Below are positions 6,803 to 14,328 of a DNA stretch of 38,647 nt, piece after piece. Position 1 is the stretch's first letter. The number at the start of each line of letters is the position of its first letter. Where the stretch lies: positions 1 to 38,647 of the forward strand of contig CAZETK010000030.1 of NCBI GenBank assembly GCA_964515195.1. Direction: 5' to 3'. The notes under the pieces are model-generated. The model worked only from the letters and a program-made list of their open reading frames with translations, ran no database searches and was not told the origin of the DNA. The translations under genes and the position numbers were made by a program. The DNA comes from Ga0074139 sp964515195 (GTDB taxonomy: Bacteria > Bdellovibrionota > Bdellovibrionia > Bdellovibrionales > Bdellovibrionaceae).

Positions 6803-7918
6803 ATGGATAGAAATGAGATGAAATGGATGACAGGTGCAGTGGTGATAGTGGCTGTTGCCTTGTTTTTCCTGATGTCGAACTCAATGCCGTCCAGCGGAGT
6901 CAGTAGATCTCTTGAAGAGATCCTGACCGTATCTATGCCTCGTCCCATTAAAGACATGATTCTTGGGTTTACTTTGGAAGGGCGAAATATCAAGAGAGAA
7001 CTCATTGTCGAAGCTGAAAAGGCTGCTGCTGTCGCTCAAAACAAGTTACAAGATCCAGGCCCTTCCACACGTGGAACCGTTGATCGAGGTCGTCAGGCAG
7101 CCTCGCGACGTGCCGCCATGGAGAAAGCTCGTCAAGCCCAAGAAAAGGCCTTCAGGGCCCGAATTATCGAAGAATCCGAGCGCTATAAGCGACATTTGCA
7201 GATGCAAGAGCGTTTATATCAAGCCCAAAGAGATCTGGAACATGATCTTAGCAATGGAGCGCAGAGACCCGATCGTAAGTCTCAACAGAAGACGGCTGAT
7301 AATACAAATCAACGGGATGATCAGGAGCCCAAGAAAAGGGATCCATCAGCATGGAAGAGTCTTGTTTTGGCCCAGCCTACGCCTACGAATGTGCAAGAGA
7401 TGATTGAGGCCTATGTGGCCGGCGACCTCGATGCTCAGACTTACTATGAGATTGTTGAAAGCTTAATGACAGATAACTCGGAAGAAAAGCGCAAAATGGG
7501 AATGTGGGCTTTAACCTCTACCTATCATAGTAAGGCTTTCGTGTTAGCCTCTCATGCCATTCCCGAATCTGAGCCTGAAACGCAAAAACGATTAAATGAT
7601 TATTTGCTGAGTTACAATCGCATGGCTAGTTTGGGTTACCTTGATGAAGTTTTAAAATCAAACGATTCCATCAGTGCTCTGGCCGCAGCCGATGTGATCA
7701 CACAAGGCATTGAAAAAGTGAAATCTAACGAACCCGGCGCTGTCGCTCCCACTCAAAGAGGTTTTCGATCTCAGAACCCTGGCGATACATTATCGTTGAG
7801 CTCTTACAATCGTTTTATTCCCACTTTGCAAATGCTGGTCACTCGACCAGGAAGCACGCTTTCGCAGTGGGCCCAAAATCTTCTTTCACAGTTGCGAAAG
7901 AACAGCACTCCCGCCTAA
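6803..7918 (+). CDS. Unrecognised membrane-anchored coiled-coil protein
   Basis: I do not recognise this 371-residue protein. It has one N-terminal membrane segment (about residues 9-25, TGAVVIVAVALFFLM) with little before it, so it is probably anchored in the inner membrane with the rest periplasmic. Residues about 65-150 are rich in Ala, Arg, Glu and Gln with a heptad-like pattern, suggesting a coiled coil. A charged, Pro-containing linker (about 150-185) follows. The C-terminal half (about 195-365) is helical and resembles TPR/HEAT-like alpha-solenoid sequence, but no motif is clear. The next gene starts 9 bases after its stop, so they probably form an operon. The ribosome binding site lies inside a hairpin. 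Confidence 0.6.
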   Translation: MDRNEMKWMTGAVVIVAVALFFLMSNSMPSSGVSRSLEEILTVSMPRPIKDMILGFTLEGRNIKRELIVEAEKAAAVAQNKLQDPGPSTRGTVDRGRQAASRRAAMEKARQAQEKAFRARIIEESERYKRHLQMQERLYQAQRDLEHDLSNGAQRPDRKSQQKTADNTNQRDDQEPKKRDPSAWKSLVLAQPTPTNVQEMIEAYVAGDLDAQTYYEIVESLMTDNSEEKRKMGMWALTSTYHSKAFVLASHAIPESEPETQKRLNDYLLSYNRMASLGYLDEVLKSNDSISALAAADVITQGIEKVKSNEPGAVAPTQRGFRSQNPGDTLSLSSYNRFIPTLQMLVTRPGSTLSQWAQNLLSQLRKNSTPA

Positions 7919-7927
7919 TATGGGAGC

Positions 7928-8653
7928 GTGAATCGTGTTGCCATCGTCTTTATATTGCTGACTGGATATCTGAGCTTCGCAGATTACACTCTTCCAACAG
8001 GCATGGAGCTAGGAGATGCCGCAAGGGTTGTAGACCGCTTTGGTCTAGGATTTATGGGTAAGTCACCCGCAGCCGTTGAAAAAGACCGCTTTCGTTCACA
8101 GCTCAATATCAGTTGGAATTGGATTGATACTAAAGAAGTATCCAAATTAGGCGTGGGGACAGAGGATGAAACTGTGCAGTATCAAGAGGTGCACTTTATT
8201 CAAGAACTTCCATTTCAAGTTGAGATCGGTTTGCGAGCTAGCTTGATGATGCTTGAAAAAAATATTTCAAGCTTTGGTGGATTTGCGCGTTGGGGTTTTT
8301 TTGATAGACCTTACGCTCGCCTATCCTTAGTCGCGCATGGATCCAGTGCTAACTTTCGGAGTCTTATGGGCGTCAATTTTTATGGAACGTTACTGGAAGC
8401 TGATATCTTCTTTCGTTCTTTTATTTTAACGGCGGGCTTGGGAAATTTGCGCTCGACCGCCAGCTTCAAAGCCCAGATTTTTAATCAGGGGGGTGTTCCT
8501 CTTACAGGTCAACAACCTGATGTTCGAGTGTCACGTAATTACTCTCATCAGATGTTCAGGCTGACATATATTACGGGTCGCTGGAGCTTAAGCGCCCAAT
8601 CTGACTCTCTCAAAGAGATCTACAATTCATTTTTATTAGGCTATTTATTTTGA
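7928..8653 (+). CDS. Probable outer-membrane beta-barrel protein, unrecognised
   Basis: The 241-residue protein starts with GTG and a clear signal peptide (MNRVAIVFILLTGYLSFA, cleavage before Asp). The mature chain alternates hydrophobic and polar residues (QVEIGLRASLMML, PYARLSLVAHGSS, MFRLTYITGRWSLSAQ) and ends in Phe. These are marks of a small outer-membrane barrel recognised by BAM. No family is evident. The GTG has GGGAG only one to two bases upstream, so its initiation may depend on translation of the preceding gene, whose stop is 9 bases away. Its last 13 bases overlap the convergent rfaE2-like gene. Confidence 0.6.
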   Translation: MNRVAIVFILLTGYLSFADYTLPTGMELGDAARVVDRFGLGFMGKSPAAVEKDRFRSQLNISWNWIDTKEVSKLGVGTEDETVQYQEVHFIQELPFQVEIGLRASLMMLEKNISSFGGFARWGFFDRPYARLSLVAHGSSANFRSLMGVNFYGTLLEADIFFRSFILTAGLGNLRSTASFKAQIFNQGGVPLTGQQPDVRVSRNYSHQMFRLTYITGRWSLSAQSDSLKEIYNSFLLGYLF

Positions 8654-9111
8654 CGAGCTTTCTGAATTAAGGTTGTTGTCGAGCGCCCCTGAATAAAGGG
8701 CAGGGATAAAACTTGCCCGCCGTAGGATTGTACGAAATCATGTCCCACGATTTGCTCGACTTTCCAATCTCCACCTTTAACTAGCACATCGGGTCGGAGG
8801 GCTTTTATGATTTTTTCAGGTGTATCTTCATCAAATAAGCACGTGTAATCGACACATTCCAAAGCGGCTAAGATTTCCGCTCGGTCATTTTCAAGTTGTA
8901 CAGGCCGCTCTGGCCCTTTTAATCTCTTAACACTTGCGTCTGTGTTGAGGGCTACGACCAGGATATCGCCAAGACGTTTGGCCTCTTTAAGGTAACGAAC
9001 ATGACCGACGTGTAATAGATCAAAGCATCCGTTGGTGAACACCACTTTTTTTTGTTCACGTTCGGCCGTGAGCTTTTGAATCAAGTCATTTGGATTTAGA
9101 AATTGGCCCAT
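8641..9111 (-). CDS. rfaE2: D-glycero-beta-D-manno-heptose 1-phosphate adenylyltransferase
   Basis: The protein of 156 residues matches the C-terminal (adenylyltransferase) half of HldE, which makes ADP-heptose for lipopolysaccharide core. It shows the nucleotidyltransferase signature TNGCFDLLHVGHVRYLKEA, with the HxGH motif; LNTDASVKRLKGPERPV; DVLVKGGDW; and the C-terminal GRSTTTLIQKA. The kinase half is absent, so this is the stand-alone form (RfaE2/HldE2). The ATG at 9111 overlaps the stop of the upstream RDD gene (TAATG), which indicates coupling; a TTG at 9132 is possible but less likely. It is the last gene of the prmA-rsmE-RDD-rfaE2 operon. Confidence 0.9.
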   Translation of the reverse strand: MGQFLNPNDLIQKLTAEREQKKVVFTNGCFDLLHVGHVRYLKEAKRLGDILVVALNTDASVKRLKGPERPVQLENDRAEILAALECVDYTCLFDEDTPEKIIKALRPDVLVKGGDWKVEQIVGHDFVQSYGGQVLSLPFIQGRSTTTLIQKARQNK

Positions 9112-9923
9112 TATCTTTTTCGATAAAGGCAAAGACCGGATACGCCCGCTAAATCCCGCCTTACGATCCAGCTAAGGATCGGCAGGACGATTATTCCAGT
9201 CGCCATAATAAGGGTTTGCCGCCAAAAAACTTTAAAGTAGTAGGAAGGGTTTTGCATCTCATCGGGAATGCCTAGCCGTTGTTCGTAGGCCCAATCCCCG
9301 ATAGTAAATCCCAAGAAAATCCGCTGAACGGTGTAGTAAACGAACCCGACTCCTAAAAAAACAGCGCCGGTGGCAAACCAGATACTGGGACCACCATTGG
9401 TAAGAGTTTTTAAGAGGTCAATCTTGAGGGTAAAGATCAAAGACATCAAATAAATGAGTCCCAATGAAGCCACTAAAAGCAGATCCAAGAAGCTTGCACC
9501 CAGGCTGGGTGATACCTGCAAATAGGGAGAGACGGGTTTACCTTTGTCTGTAAAGTTGAGGTTCTTATTGTTTTCGTTAAGAGACTTCAGGATATTTTCG
9601 ACAGCCTTACCCGAGTTGGATGGAGTTGGCGAGGTCGGAGTTGTGGGCCTCGGAAGAGGAGATTGAAGAAAAGCGCTCCGTAGACTGGCGGGATGGGATG
9701 ATCCAGAAGTTTTCTTGGTAGAAGCCGCTGAAGCTTCAGTTCTGGAATTAAGGCTTAATGGTCCGGATGACATAGGCTTGGCCGCCGACTCGGTCCTGTT
9801 GAGGCTCAAATTCTTCTTTTTCGAAGAAGCGGACTCGGACTGACGTTCTACAGGGTGGAATCCCAGACCTTGGGTCAGGGGTTTAAATTCGAATTCTTCT
9901 TCGCCATCTGTATCAAATCTCAT
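9111..9923 (-). CDS. RDD-family membrane protein with a disordered N-terminal region
   Basis: The 270-residue protein has two parts. Residues about 1-130 are rich in Ser, Thr, Pro and Lys and look disordered. The C-terminal half carries three hydrophobic segments in the RDD-domain arrangement: SLGASFLDLLLVASLGLIYL, then FVYYTVQRIFLGFTIGDWAY, then IVLPILSWIVRRDLAG. The GFTIGDWAYEQRLG motif matches the domain's G-x-T-x-G loop. The first Arg of the name-giving R-D-D set appears to be lost (GASFLD). Function is unknown; transport roles have been suggested for the family. It overlaps rsmE by ATGA and rfaE2 by TAATG, so it is translationally coupled on both sides. Confidence 0.75.
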   Translation of the reverse strand: MRFDTDGEEEFEFKPLTQGLGFHPVERQSESASSKKKNLSLNRTESAAKPMSSGPLSLNSRTEASAASTKKTSGSSHPASLRSAFLQSPLPRPTTPTSPTPSNSGKAVENILKSLNENNKNLNFTDKGKPVSPYLQVSPSLGASFLDLLLVASLGLIYLMSLIFTLKIDLLKTLTNGGPSIWFATGAVFLGVGFVYYTVQRIFLGFTIGDWAYEQRLGIPDEMQNPSYYFKVFWRQTLIMATGIIVLPILSWIVRRDLAGVSGLCLYRKR

Positions 9924-10684
9924 ACATTGCCTCTCATCAGACCCAGCTCATACTTTAGGACGCTGGTCAGAGCGAGGCAAGCGGTTTCCACTCGGAGAAT
10001 CTGTGAACCCAGTGTCACTGGATGGACCTCCGACATCTTGAGCTTTGCCACTTCTAGAGTGGAGAAGCCACCTTCCGCCCCGACTAAGATCCAGGCCTCC
10101 TCTAAAGCCTTGGATTTTTGCGTCCTAAAAAACTCCTGTATGGAGAGGGGGGTCTGTCCCTCATAACCAAATAGACACAAAGACGGTGATTTCTGGTTCA
10201 ACTGATGAATAAAGTCATCAAGAGAGAGTGGCGGCAATAGACTCATCAGGTCTCCGCGACCGGACTGTTGAGTGGATGACTTGATAATTTTAAGCCATCG
10301 ATCCCATTTGGCGGGAGAGATCTTTTCAGTCTTTTTGATGAAACTAAAATCAGATGTGATCAGTTGGACCCGGGAGATCCCCATTTCCACGGCCTTTTCT
10401 AAAATCGATTCTAAAACATTAAAGCGGGGAACGCTTATTGCTAAATTGATGTAGGGCTTTGGAAGTGGCGCAATTTGACGTCTTTCCAAAATCCGCGCAA
10501 GCGCACTTTTTTTACCTAAAGATTTGACCTCTACTAAGTAGGCTTCGCCCGTGACCAAGACTTCAAAGCGCGAGCCGACCCCCTGGCGACAAACGTCGAA
10601 GATATGATGAAATTGGTCGCCATCAAATCGAACATCAAGATCATGTTTTTGGGATGGTTCGATCCAATAACGGCGCAAAATCAT
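9920..10684 (-). CDS. rsmE: 16S rRNA (uracil1498-N3)-methyltransferase RsmE
   Basis: RsmE methylates U1498 of 16S rRNA. The 254-residue SPOUT-class protein has an N-terminal PUA-like domain and the C-terminal knotted domain with the diagnostic VGAEGGFSTLEVAKLK and LGSQILRVETACLALTSVL. The middle segment KAVEMGISRVQLITSDFSF also fits the family. It overlaps prmA by 4 bases (ATGA) at its start and the RDD gene by 4 bases at its end. The prmA-rsmE pairing is widely conserved in bacteria. Confidence 0.95.
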   Translation of the reverse strand: MILRRYWIEPSQKHDLDVRFDGDQFHHIFDVCRQGVGSRFEVLVTGEAYLVEVKSLGKKSALARILERRQIAPLPKPYINLAISVPRFNVLESILEKAVEMGISRVQLITSDFSFIKKTEKISPAKWDRWLKIIKSSTQQSGRGDLMSLLPPLSLDDFIHQLNQKSPSLCLFGYEGQTPLSIQEFFRTQKSKALEEAWILVGAEGGFSTLEVAKLKMSEVHPVTLGSQILRVETACLALTSVLKYELGLMRGNV

Positions 10685-11577
10685 TCTCCTCGTTCAAGCC
10701 AGAAGCCCACCCATTCATCTTTTTCCAGCCGACGGACAACCTTCAAATTTTGGGCTTCAATAAATTTTTCGAAAAACAGGGCTTCGCGTTCTAATAAAAT
10801 ACCTGACACAAATAACTGACCGCGGGGCTTCATCACGCGAACCAAGTCATTCTGCAGTTGGATCAGAACTCCGTCAATAATGTTGGCCATTACCACATCG
10901 AACTGCTCTTTGACTTCTTCGAGTAGTTCAGCCGTAATTTCAATCTTATCCAGGATGTTTAATGCGATATTATCTTGCGAAACTCGTTGGGCCTCGGGAT
11001 CTATGTCGATTCCTTTAACCCTTTGGAATCCATAGAGACGGGCCAACATAGCGAGTATGGCCGTTCCAGTTCCGACGTCAAGAAGGCTCATATTTGAAAC
11101 GCGATTCTTGTTCTTTTCCGCAAACTTCCCAATGAAGTGAGCCGCCATTTTCGTGGTTGCGTGTGTTCCTGTGCCGAACGCCATTCCCGGGTCTATTCGA
11201 ATCTGTTGAGGCGCTTCGGCGGGTTTGTCCAGCCATGATGGGACAATCCAGACCTGGGAAGTTAAAGGAAAAGGAACAAACCCTTTTTTCCACTCTTCTA
11301 ACCAATCGCGATGCTGTTCTTCGAAAATTTGCCAAGTGACGGAACTGTCAATTTTTTTAATCTCTTCAAAAAGCTCAGGTGGAGGTGTAGCCATGAAGTA
11401 AACGTCAATATCGTGGCAGCGACGCTTGGCAACTCGTGGTTCGTAAGTGAGATCGGGCTGCGTAAATTCCAAAACCTCGGACACTCCCGTTGCGCCATGT
11501 TCAATACTGTAGGTAGCGACGATTTCTTCATTGGCAGCGGATAAATTGGAAAAGCGAATTCGATAATAGAGATTCAT
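10681..11577 (-). CDS. prmA: Ribosomal protein L11 methyltransferase PrmA
   Basis: PrmA trimethylates ribosomal protein L11. The 298-residue protein has an N-terminal L11-binding domain (about 1-110) and a SAM-binding Rossmann domain. Motifs are DPGMAFGTGTHATTKM (a PrmA signature), LLDVGTGTAILAMLA (motif I), GIDIDPEAQRVSQDN (motif II) and VMANIIDGVL (motif IV, N-I-D in place of the common N-I-L). It is the first gene of the overlapping prmA-rsmE-RDD-rfaE2 operon, 23 bases after a small secreted-protein gene on the same strand. No strong ribosome binding site is visible. Confidence 0.95.
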   Translation of the reverse strand: MNLYYRIRFSNLSAANEEIVATYSIEHGATGVSEVLEFTQPDLTYEPRVAKRRCHDIDVYFMATPPPELFEEIKKIDSSVTWQIFEEQHRDWLEEWKKGFVPFPLTSQVWIVPSWLDKPAEAPQQIRIDPGMAFGTGTHATTKMAAHFIGKFAEKNKNRVSNMSLLDVGTGTAILAMLARLYGFQRVKGIDIDPEAQRVSQDNIALNILDKIEITAELLEEVKEQFDVVMANIIDGVLIQLQNDLVRVMKPRGQLFVSGILLEREALFFEKFIEAQNLKVVRRLEKDEWVGFWLERGE

Positions 11578-11600
11578 AATGTTGGGAGTCTTTCAAAAAG

Positions 11601-11981
11601 CTATTTTTTAACATCAATCAGGTCGCCCGTCATGATAGCTTTTTGTTCCAACATAGGCAGATCTTTTCTGTCAAAGAGTTTCGATTCACGAGCAACTGTA
11701 ACTTTTTCATAGACAGCAATCACAGTCAGTTCGCCAACTGGAACCGTCATTTCTCCGATGGTACTTGAACCTGCGGAGTCGCGCACATTGATCTTGCGGC
11801 TGGCCACAAGAGTTTGTCCCTTTTTGAACCCAGAGTTGGTGCCACCATTGATATAAAAATCTTTATATACAGGATCTGTATCCGACATCGTTATATTGCG
11901 CCGTACATTCACGACTTGAGTCGTATCAGCCCTTACATTGAGCCCCATTAATAGCACCGCGAAAACTAAGAACGTCTTCAT
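11601..11981 (-). CDS. Small secreted protein with a possible FlgT C-terminal-like fold
   Basis: The 126-residue protein has a signal peptide (MKTFLVFAVLLMGLNVRA). The mature part contains YINGGTNSGFKKGQTLVASR, then VPVGELTVIAVYEKVTVARE. This 'G-x-x-x-G-x-x-x-G-Q' entry and the ensuing strands resemble the C-terminal domain of flagellar assembly protein FlgT and related curli-type periplasmic beta proteins. The match is by eye and weak. A TCCGATAA sequence (minus strand, 11990-11997), 7 of 8 matches to a FliA -10, lies just before the start codon without a good -35. It may be cotranscribed with prmA. Confidence 0.5.
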   Translation of the reverse strand: MKTFLVFAVLLMGLNVRADTTQVVNVRRNITMSDTDPVYKDFYINGGTNSGFKKGQTLVASRKINVRDSAGSSTIGEMTVPVGELTVIAVYEKVTVARESKLFDRKDLPMLEQKAIMTGDLIDVKK

Positions 11982-12055
11982 ATAGGCACTTATCGGATGA
12001 ATTTAAGACCAAACTAAAGTGGTCGATAGTGAACTGGTCTAAGGGGAAGGCTAGG

Positions 12056-12084
12056 CTGACATTTATTTACCCCCACCCTATTCT
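12056..12084 (+). promoter_or_regulatory. Sigma-70-type promoter of the SleB-like gene
   Basis: CTGACA (12056-12061, 5 of 6) and TATTCT (12079-12084, 4 of 6) are separated by 17 bases. The start site would fall at about 12091, two bases before the ATG at 12093, giving a practically leaderless message. There is no Shine-Dalgarno sequence. Confidence 0.5.
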
Positions 12085-12092
12085 GGTTATGA

Positions 12093-13325
12093 ATGCGATC
12101 TTTTCTGGCTGTTTTCGTCTTAACGTTCATTCATACGATGGCTCTTGCACAGGACGAACGGCCTGTATTTTTAAAATTGGAAGATGGAGATCCTTATATT
12201 TCTGTTTTCAGAACACCCGGTCAAAACTGGAAGTACTGCGATCGAGACGAAGAGGGTAAATGCAAAGATGGGATTGGTTGGCTTGGTCGAGACGCTAAAG
12301 TTTGGGTTGTCGGCAATAAAGTCATGTCCATAGCGATTGATCCGCTGACCAACCAAGAAGTGGAAGAGGAGTATTATCCCGTTCAGTTCGAGTATACCCG
12401 CGAAGTAAATGGTAAAGTTTATGAGAAAAAAAAGGGGCCAGTTGGCTATATCGAAGCTGCATATGTGGAGTTTGAAAAGGTTAAGCCAATTTACTCCCAA
12501 GAAAAGGTGCCAACTGAAAAAAAACCTGATTGCGACCCCCAAAGCGAGCCTGGTCACAACCAGGTTAAGGACATCACAAAGGCCCTGGAGCTGAACAATC
12601 TGAACGAAGTCACAGCCCTAATCAAAGATCGAATTGGCTTTTGTTCGGATATCAAAAACGATAACGTTAAAAGCGGTAATCTTTATGATAGTGTTATCTT
12701 ACCGAAAATGAGAAGCATGACTCCGCCCCGTATTATGGATGAAAACGGGCGCTACATTACAAATGACCAACTTATTGATATTGATTCTTTAGCTCGAACG
12801 CTTTACGGCGAGATGGCCTCTTGTTATAAGCACGGCCTTCAATACCCCTTAGCGGTCGCTCGGATCGCAGTCAATCGGTCAGAAAATAAAGCACGACATA
12901 AGGAATTCATTCGAGGTCGACATGTCGAAGCTAAACCCCAATTGGCGAGCGTTGTAACGTCTGCAAGTCAATTCAACGTTTGGCTGAGAAAGCTGGAGAG
13001 CTCAAAAAATCCCTCTACAAAGATGGCACTGTGCCCGCCTCGTGATCCCAATTCAAAAATGTGGACAGGCTCATTACCATCAAAACAGGAATTGGCGATC
13101 TGGAATCATACAGTGCGGATTGCAACAGAAGCGGTTTTGTTTCCCACAAGCTTTAAAAAAAGAACCGATAGATTAAAGTCACGCTACTTCTACACTTCGG
13201 GAATGGGAAAGTTTTTTAACATGCGATACGATGGCCATGCTCAAGTCGAGAATCGGAAAATTGACAATCGCAAATGCGTAGAGATCTGGCACGAAGCCCA
13301 TGGGGGGCCGGGTGGTGCTTCCTAA
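12093..13325 (+). CDS. Secreted SleB-like cell-wall hydrolase with SH3-like domain
   Basis: The 410-residue protein has a signal peptide (MRSFLAVFVLTFIHTMALA). The N-terminal part (about 25-130) looks like a bacterial SH3 fold ending GPVGYIEAAYVEFE. The C-terminal half (about 230-400) resembles Hydrolase_2/SleB-type domains: SLARTLYGEMASC with the candidate catalytic Glu, YPLAVARIAVNRSENKARH, a VVTSASQFNVW segment, and a late RYFYTSGMGKF. SleB-type enzymes are lytic transglycosylases that cut glycan strands. Here a periplasmic or secreted role in peptidoglycan remodelling, possibly of prey walls, is inferred. There are several Cys residues, so disulfides are likely; dsbD lies nearby. Confidence 0.6.
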   Translation: MRSFLAVFVLTFIHTMALAQDERPVFLKLEDGDPYISVFRTPGQNWKYCDRDEEGKCKDGIGWLGRDAKVWVVGNKVMSIAIDPLTNQEVEEEYYPVQFEYTREVNGKVYEKKKGPVGYIEAAYVEFEKVKPIYSQEKVPTEKKPDCDPQSEPGHNQVKDITKALELNNLNEVTALIKDRIGFCSDIKNDNVKSGNLYDSVILPKMRSMTPPRIMDENGRYITNDQLIDIDSLARTLYGEMASCYKHGLQYPLAVARIAVNRSENKARHKEFIRGRHVEAKPQLASVVTSASQFNVWLRKLESSKNPSTKMALCPPRDPNSKMWTGSLPSKQELAIWNHTVRIATEAVLFPTSFKKRTDRLKSRYFYTSGMGKFFNMRYDGHAQVENRKIDNRKCVEIWHEAHGGPGGAS

Positions 13326-13378
13326 AATCCAGACGAGGGTAGGACCCCGCATCTGCCGTTTTAGGGCAGCCCAACCAG

Positions 13379-13446
13379 CTCCCGCATGAAAGAAAGCAGG
13401 AGAGATTTTATCAAGCCCAGAAGGCTTTTGGTGCGGGAGTTTTTTT
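13379..13446 (+). terminator. Probable terminator of the SleB-like gene
   Basis: CTCCCGCA (13379-13386) pairs with TGCGGGAG (13432-13439), followed by seven Ts. The 45-base loop contains a small AAGCC/GGCTT stem. It overlaps the end of the convergent pseudouridine synthase gene. The long loop makes it less certain than a compact hairpin. Confidence 0.5.
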
Positions 13447-14283
13447 CTGAGATGCGCGTTTGGCTGAAACCTTCCGCTTGGGTTTTGATACGGCCTTTTT
13501 GGTTTTTGACTGGGTAGATGCAACAGCCGATTTCTTCTGGATTAATTCTTCCGGCAGATCCGGGATGAAGATCTTTTTGAGTTGAGAATCGGTGATCTCC
13601 GTCCATTCACCCTTCGGCAAGGAGCCCAGCTTAAGGCGCCCGATGGAGACCCGTTGAAGCTTCATTACATCAAACCCAATTTTTAAAAACATCTCACGGA
13701 TTTGGCGGTTTTTCCCTTCGGAAATAACCACTTTATACCAGTCATACTGAGTGGATCCCTCAGGCCTTTTTAGTTTTTCGATATGACGAACCTTCGCTTT
13801 ACCGCCGGGGATGGTAACACCTCTAAGAAGCTTATCAAGGTCGGATTTTTCGGGCTGACCGTTGATTTTAACGTGGTAGGTTTTTGTCACCTCACCTCGA
13901 GGGTGCATCACGCTATTTGCGAACTCACCATCATTGGTGAGCAACAAAAGCCCCTCAGAATCCCAATCCAATCGGCCGATGGGGAAAATTCTGATAGGAT
14001 ATTTATCAAAGTAGTCTTTAACTGTAGGGCGGCCCTCAGGATCACTGAGTGTGGTTAGAACACTGGTCGGTTTATTCAGCATAAGATAGACCTTTTTATG
14101 ATAGAAGGTGACTGGATGACCTTCCACCACGATTTTGTCTTTTGCGGGATCTACCTTAATACCCAACTCATAAACTTTTTTGCCGTTGACTTGGACAAGG
14201 CCTTGTTCAATGAGGCGATCGGCTTTTCGGCGGGAGGCGATGCCTGCTTCTGCGAGCGCTTTATTAAGACGGACGAGTGACAT
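13411..14283 (-). CDS. RluB/RsuA-family pseudouridine synthase with basic C-terminal tail
   Basis: This is a ribosomal large-subunit-type pseudouridine synthase. An S4 domain at the N-terminus (MSLVRLNKALAEAGIASRRK, then ADRLIEQGLVQVNG) precedes the catalytic domain with LNKPTSVLTT, PIGRLDWDSEGLLLLTNDG (catalytic Asp in GRLD), TKTYHVKI and EGKNRQIREM. RluB modifies U2605 of 23S rRNA; RsuA-type 16S targets cannot be excluded. The last ~50 residues are a Lys/Ala/Ser/Pro-rich tail like that of the H1-like protein. The frame is open to 14328, but the ATG at 14283 has GGAG 6 bases upstream and begins at the usual S4 start. It ends inside the predicted terminator of the facing gene. Confidence 0.88.
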   Translation of the reverse strand: MSLVRLNKALAEAGIASRRKADRLIEQGLVQVNGKKVYELGIKVDPAKDKIVVEGHPVTFYHKKVYLMLNKPTSVLTTLSDPEGRPTVKDYFDKYPIRIFPIGRLDWDSEGLLLLTNDGEFANSVMHPRGEVTKTYHVKINGQPEKSDLDKLLRGVTIPGGKAKVRHIEKLKRPEGSTQYDWYKVVISEGKNRQIREMFLKIGFDVMKLQRVSIGRLKLGSLPKGEWTEITDSQLKKIFIPDLPEELIQKKSAVASTQSKTKKAVSKPKRKVSAKRASQKKTPAPKAFWA

Positions 14284-14328
14284 GGAGAACTCCAAACTGA
14301 TTGACTCAACAACTTGCGGTACGCGCAA

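Noticed and set aside
6496..7005. Minus-strand open frame of 169 codons in the gap before the coiled-coil gene
   Set aside because: It overlaps 203 bases of the plus-strand gene, has no ribosome binding site, and its translation shows no domain or membrane logic.
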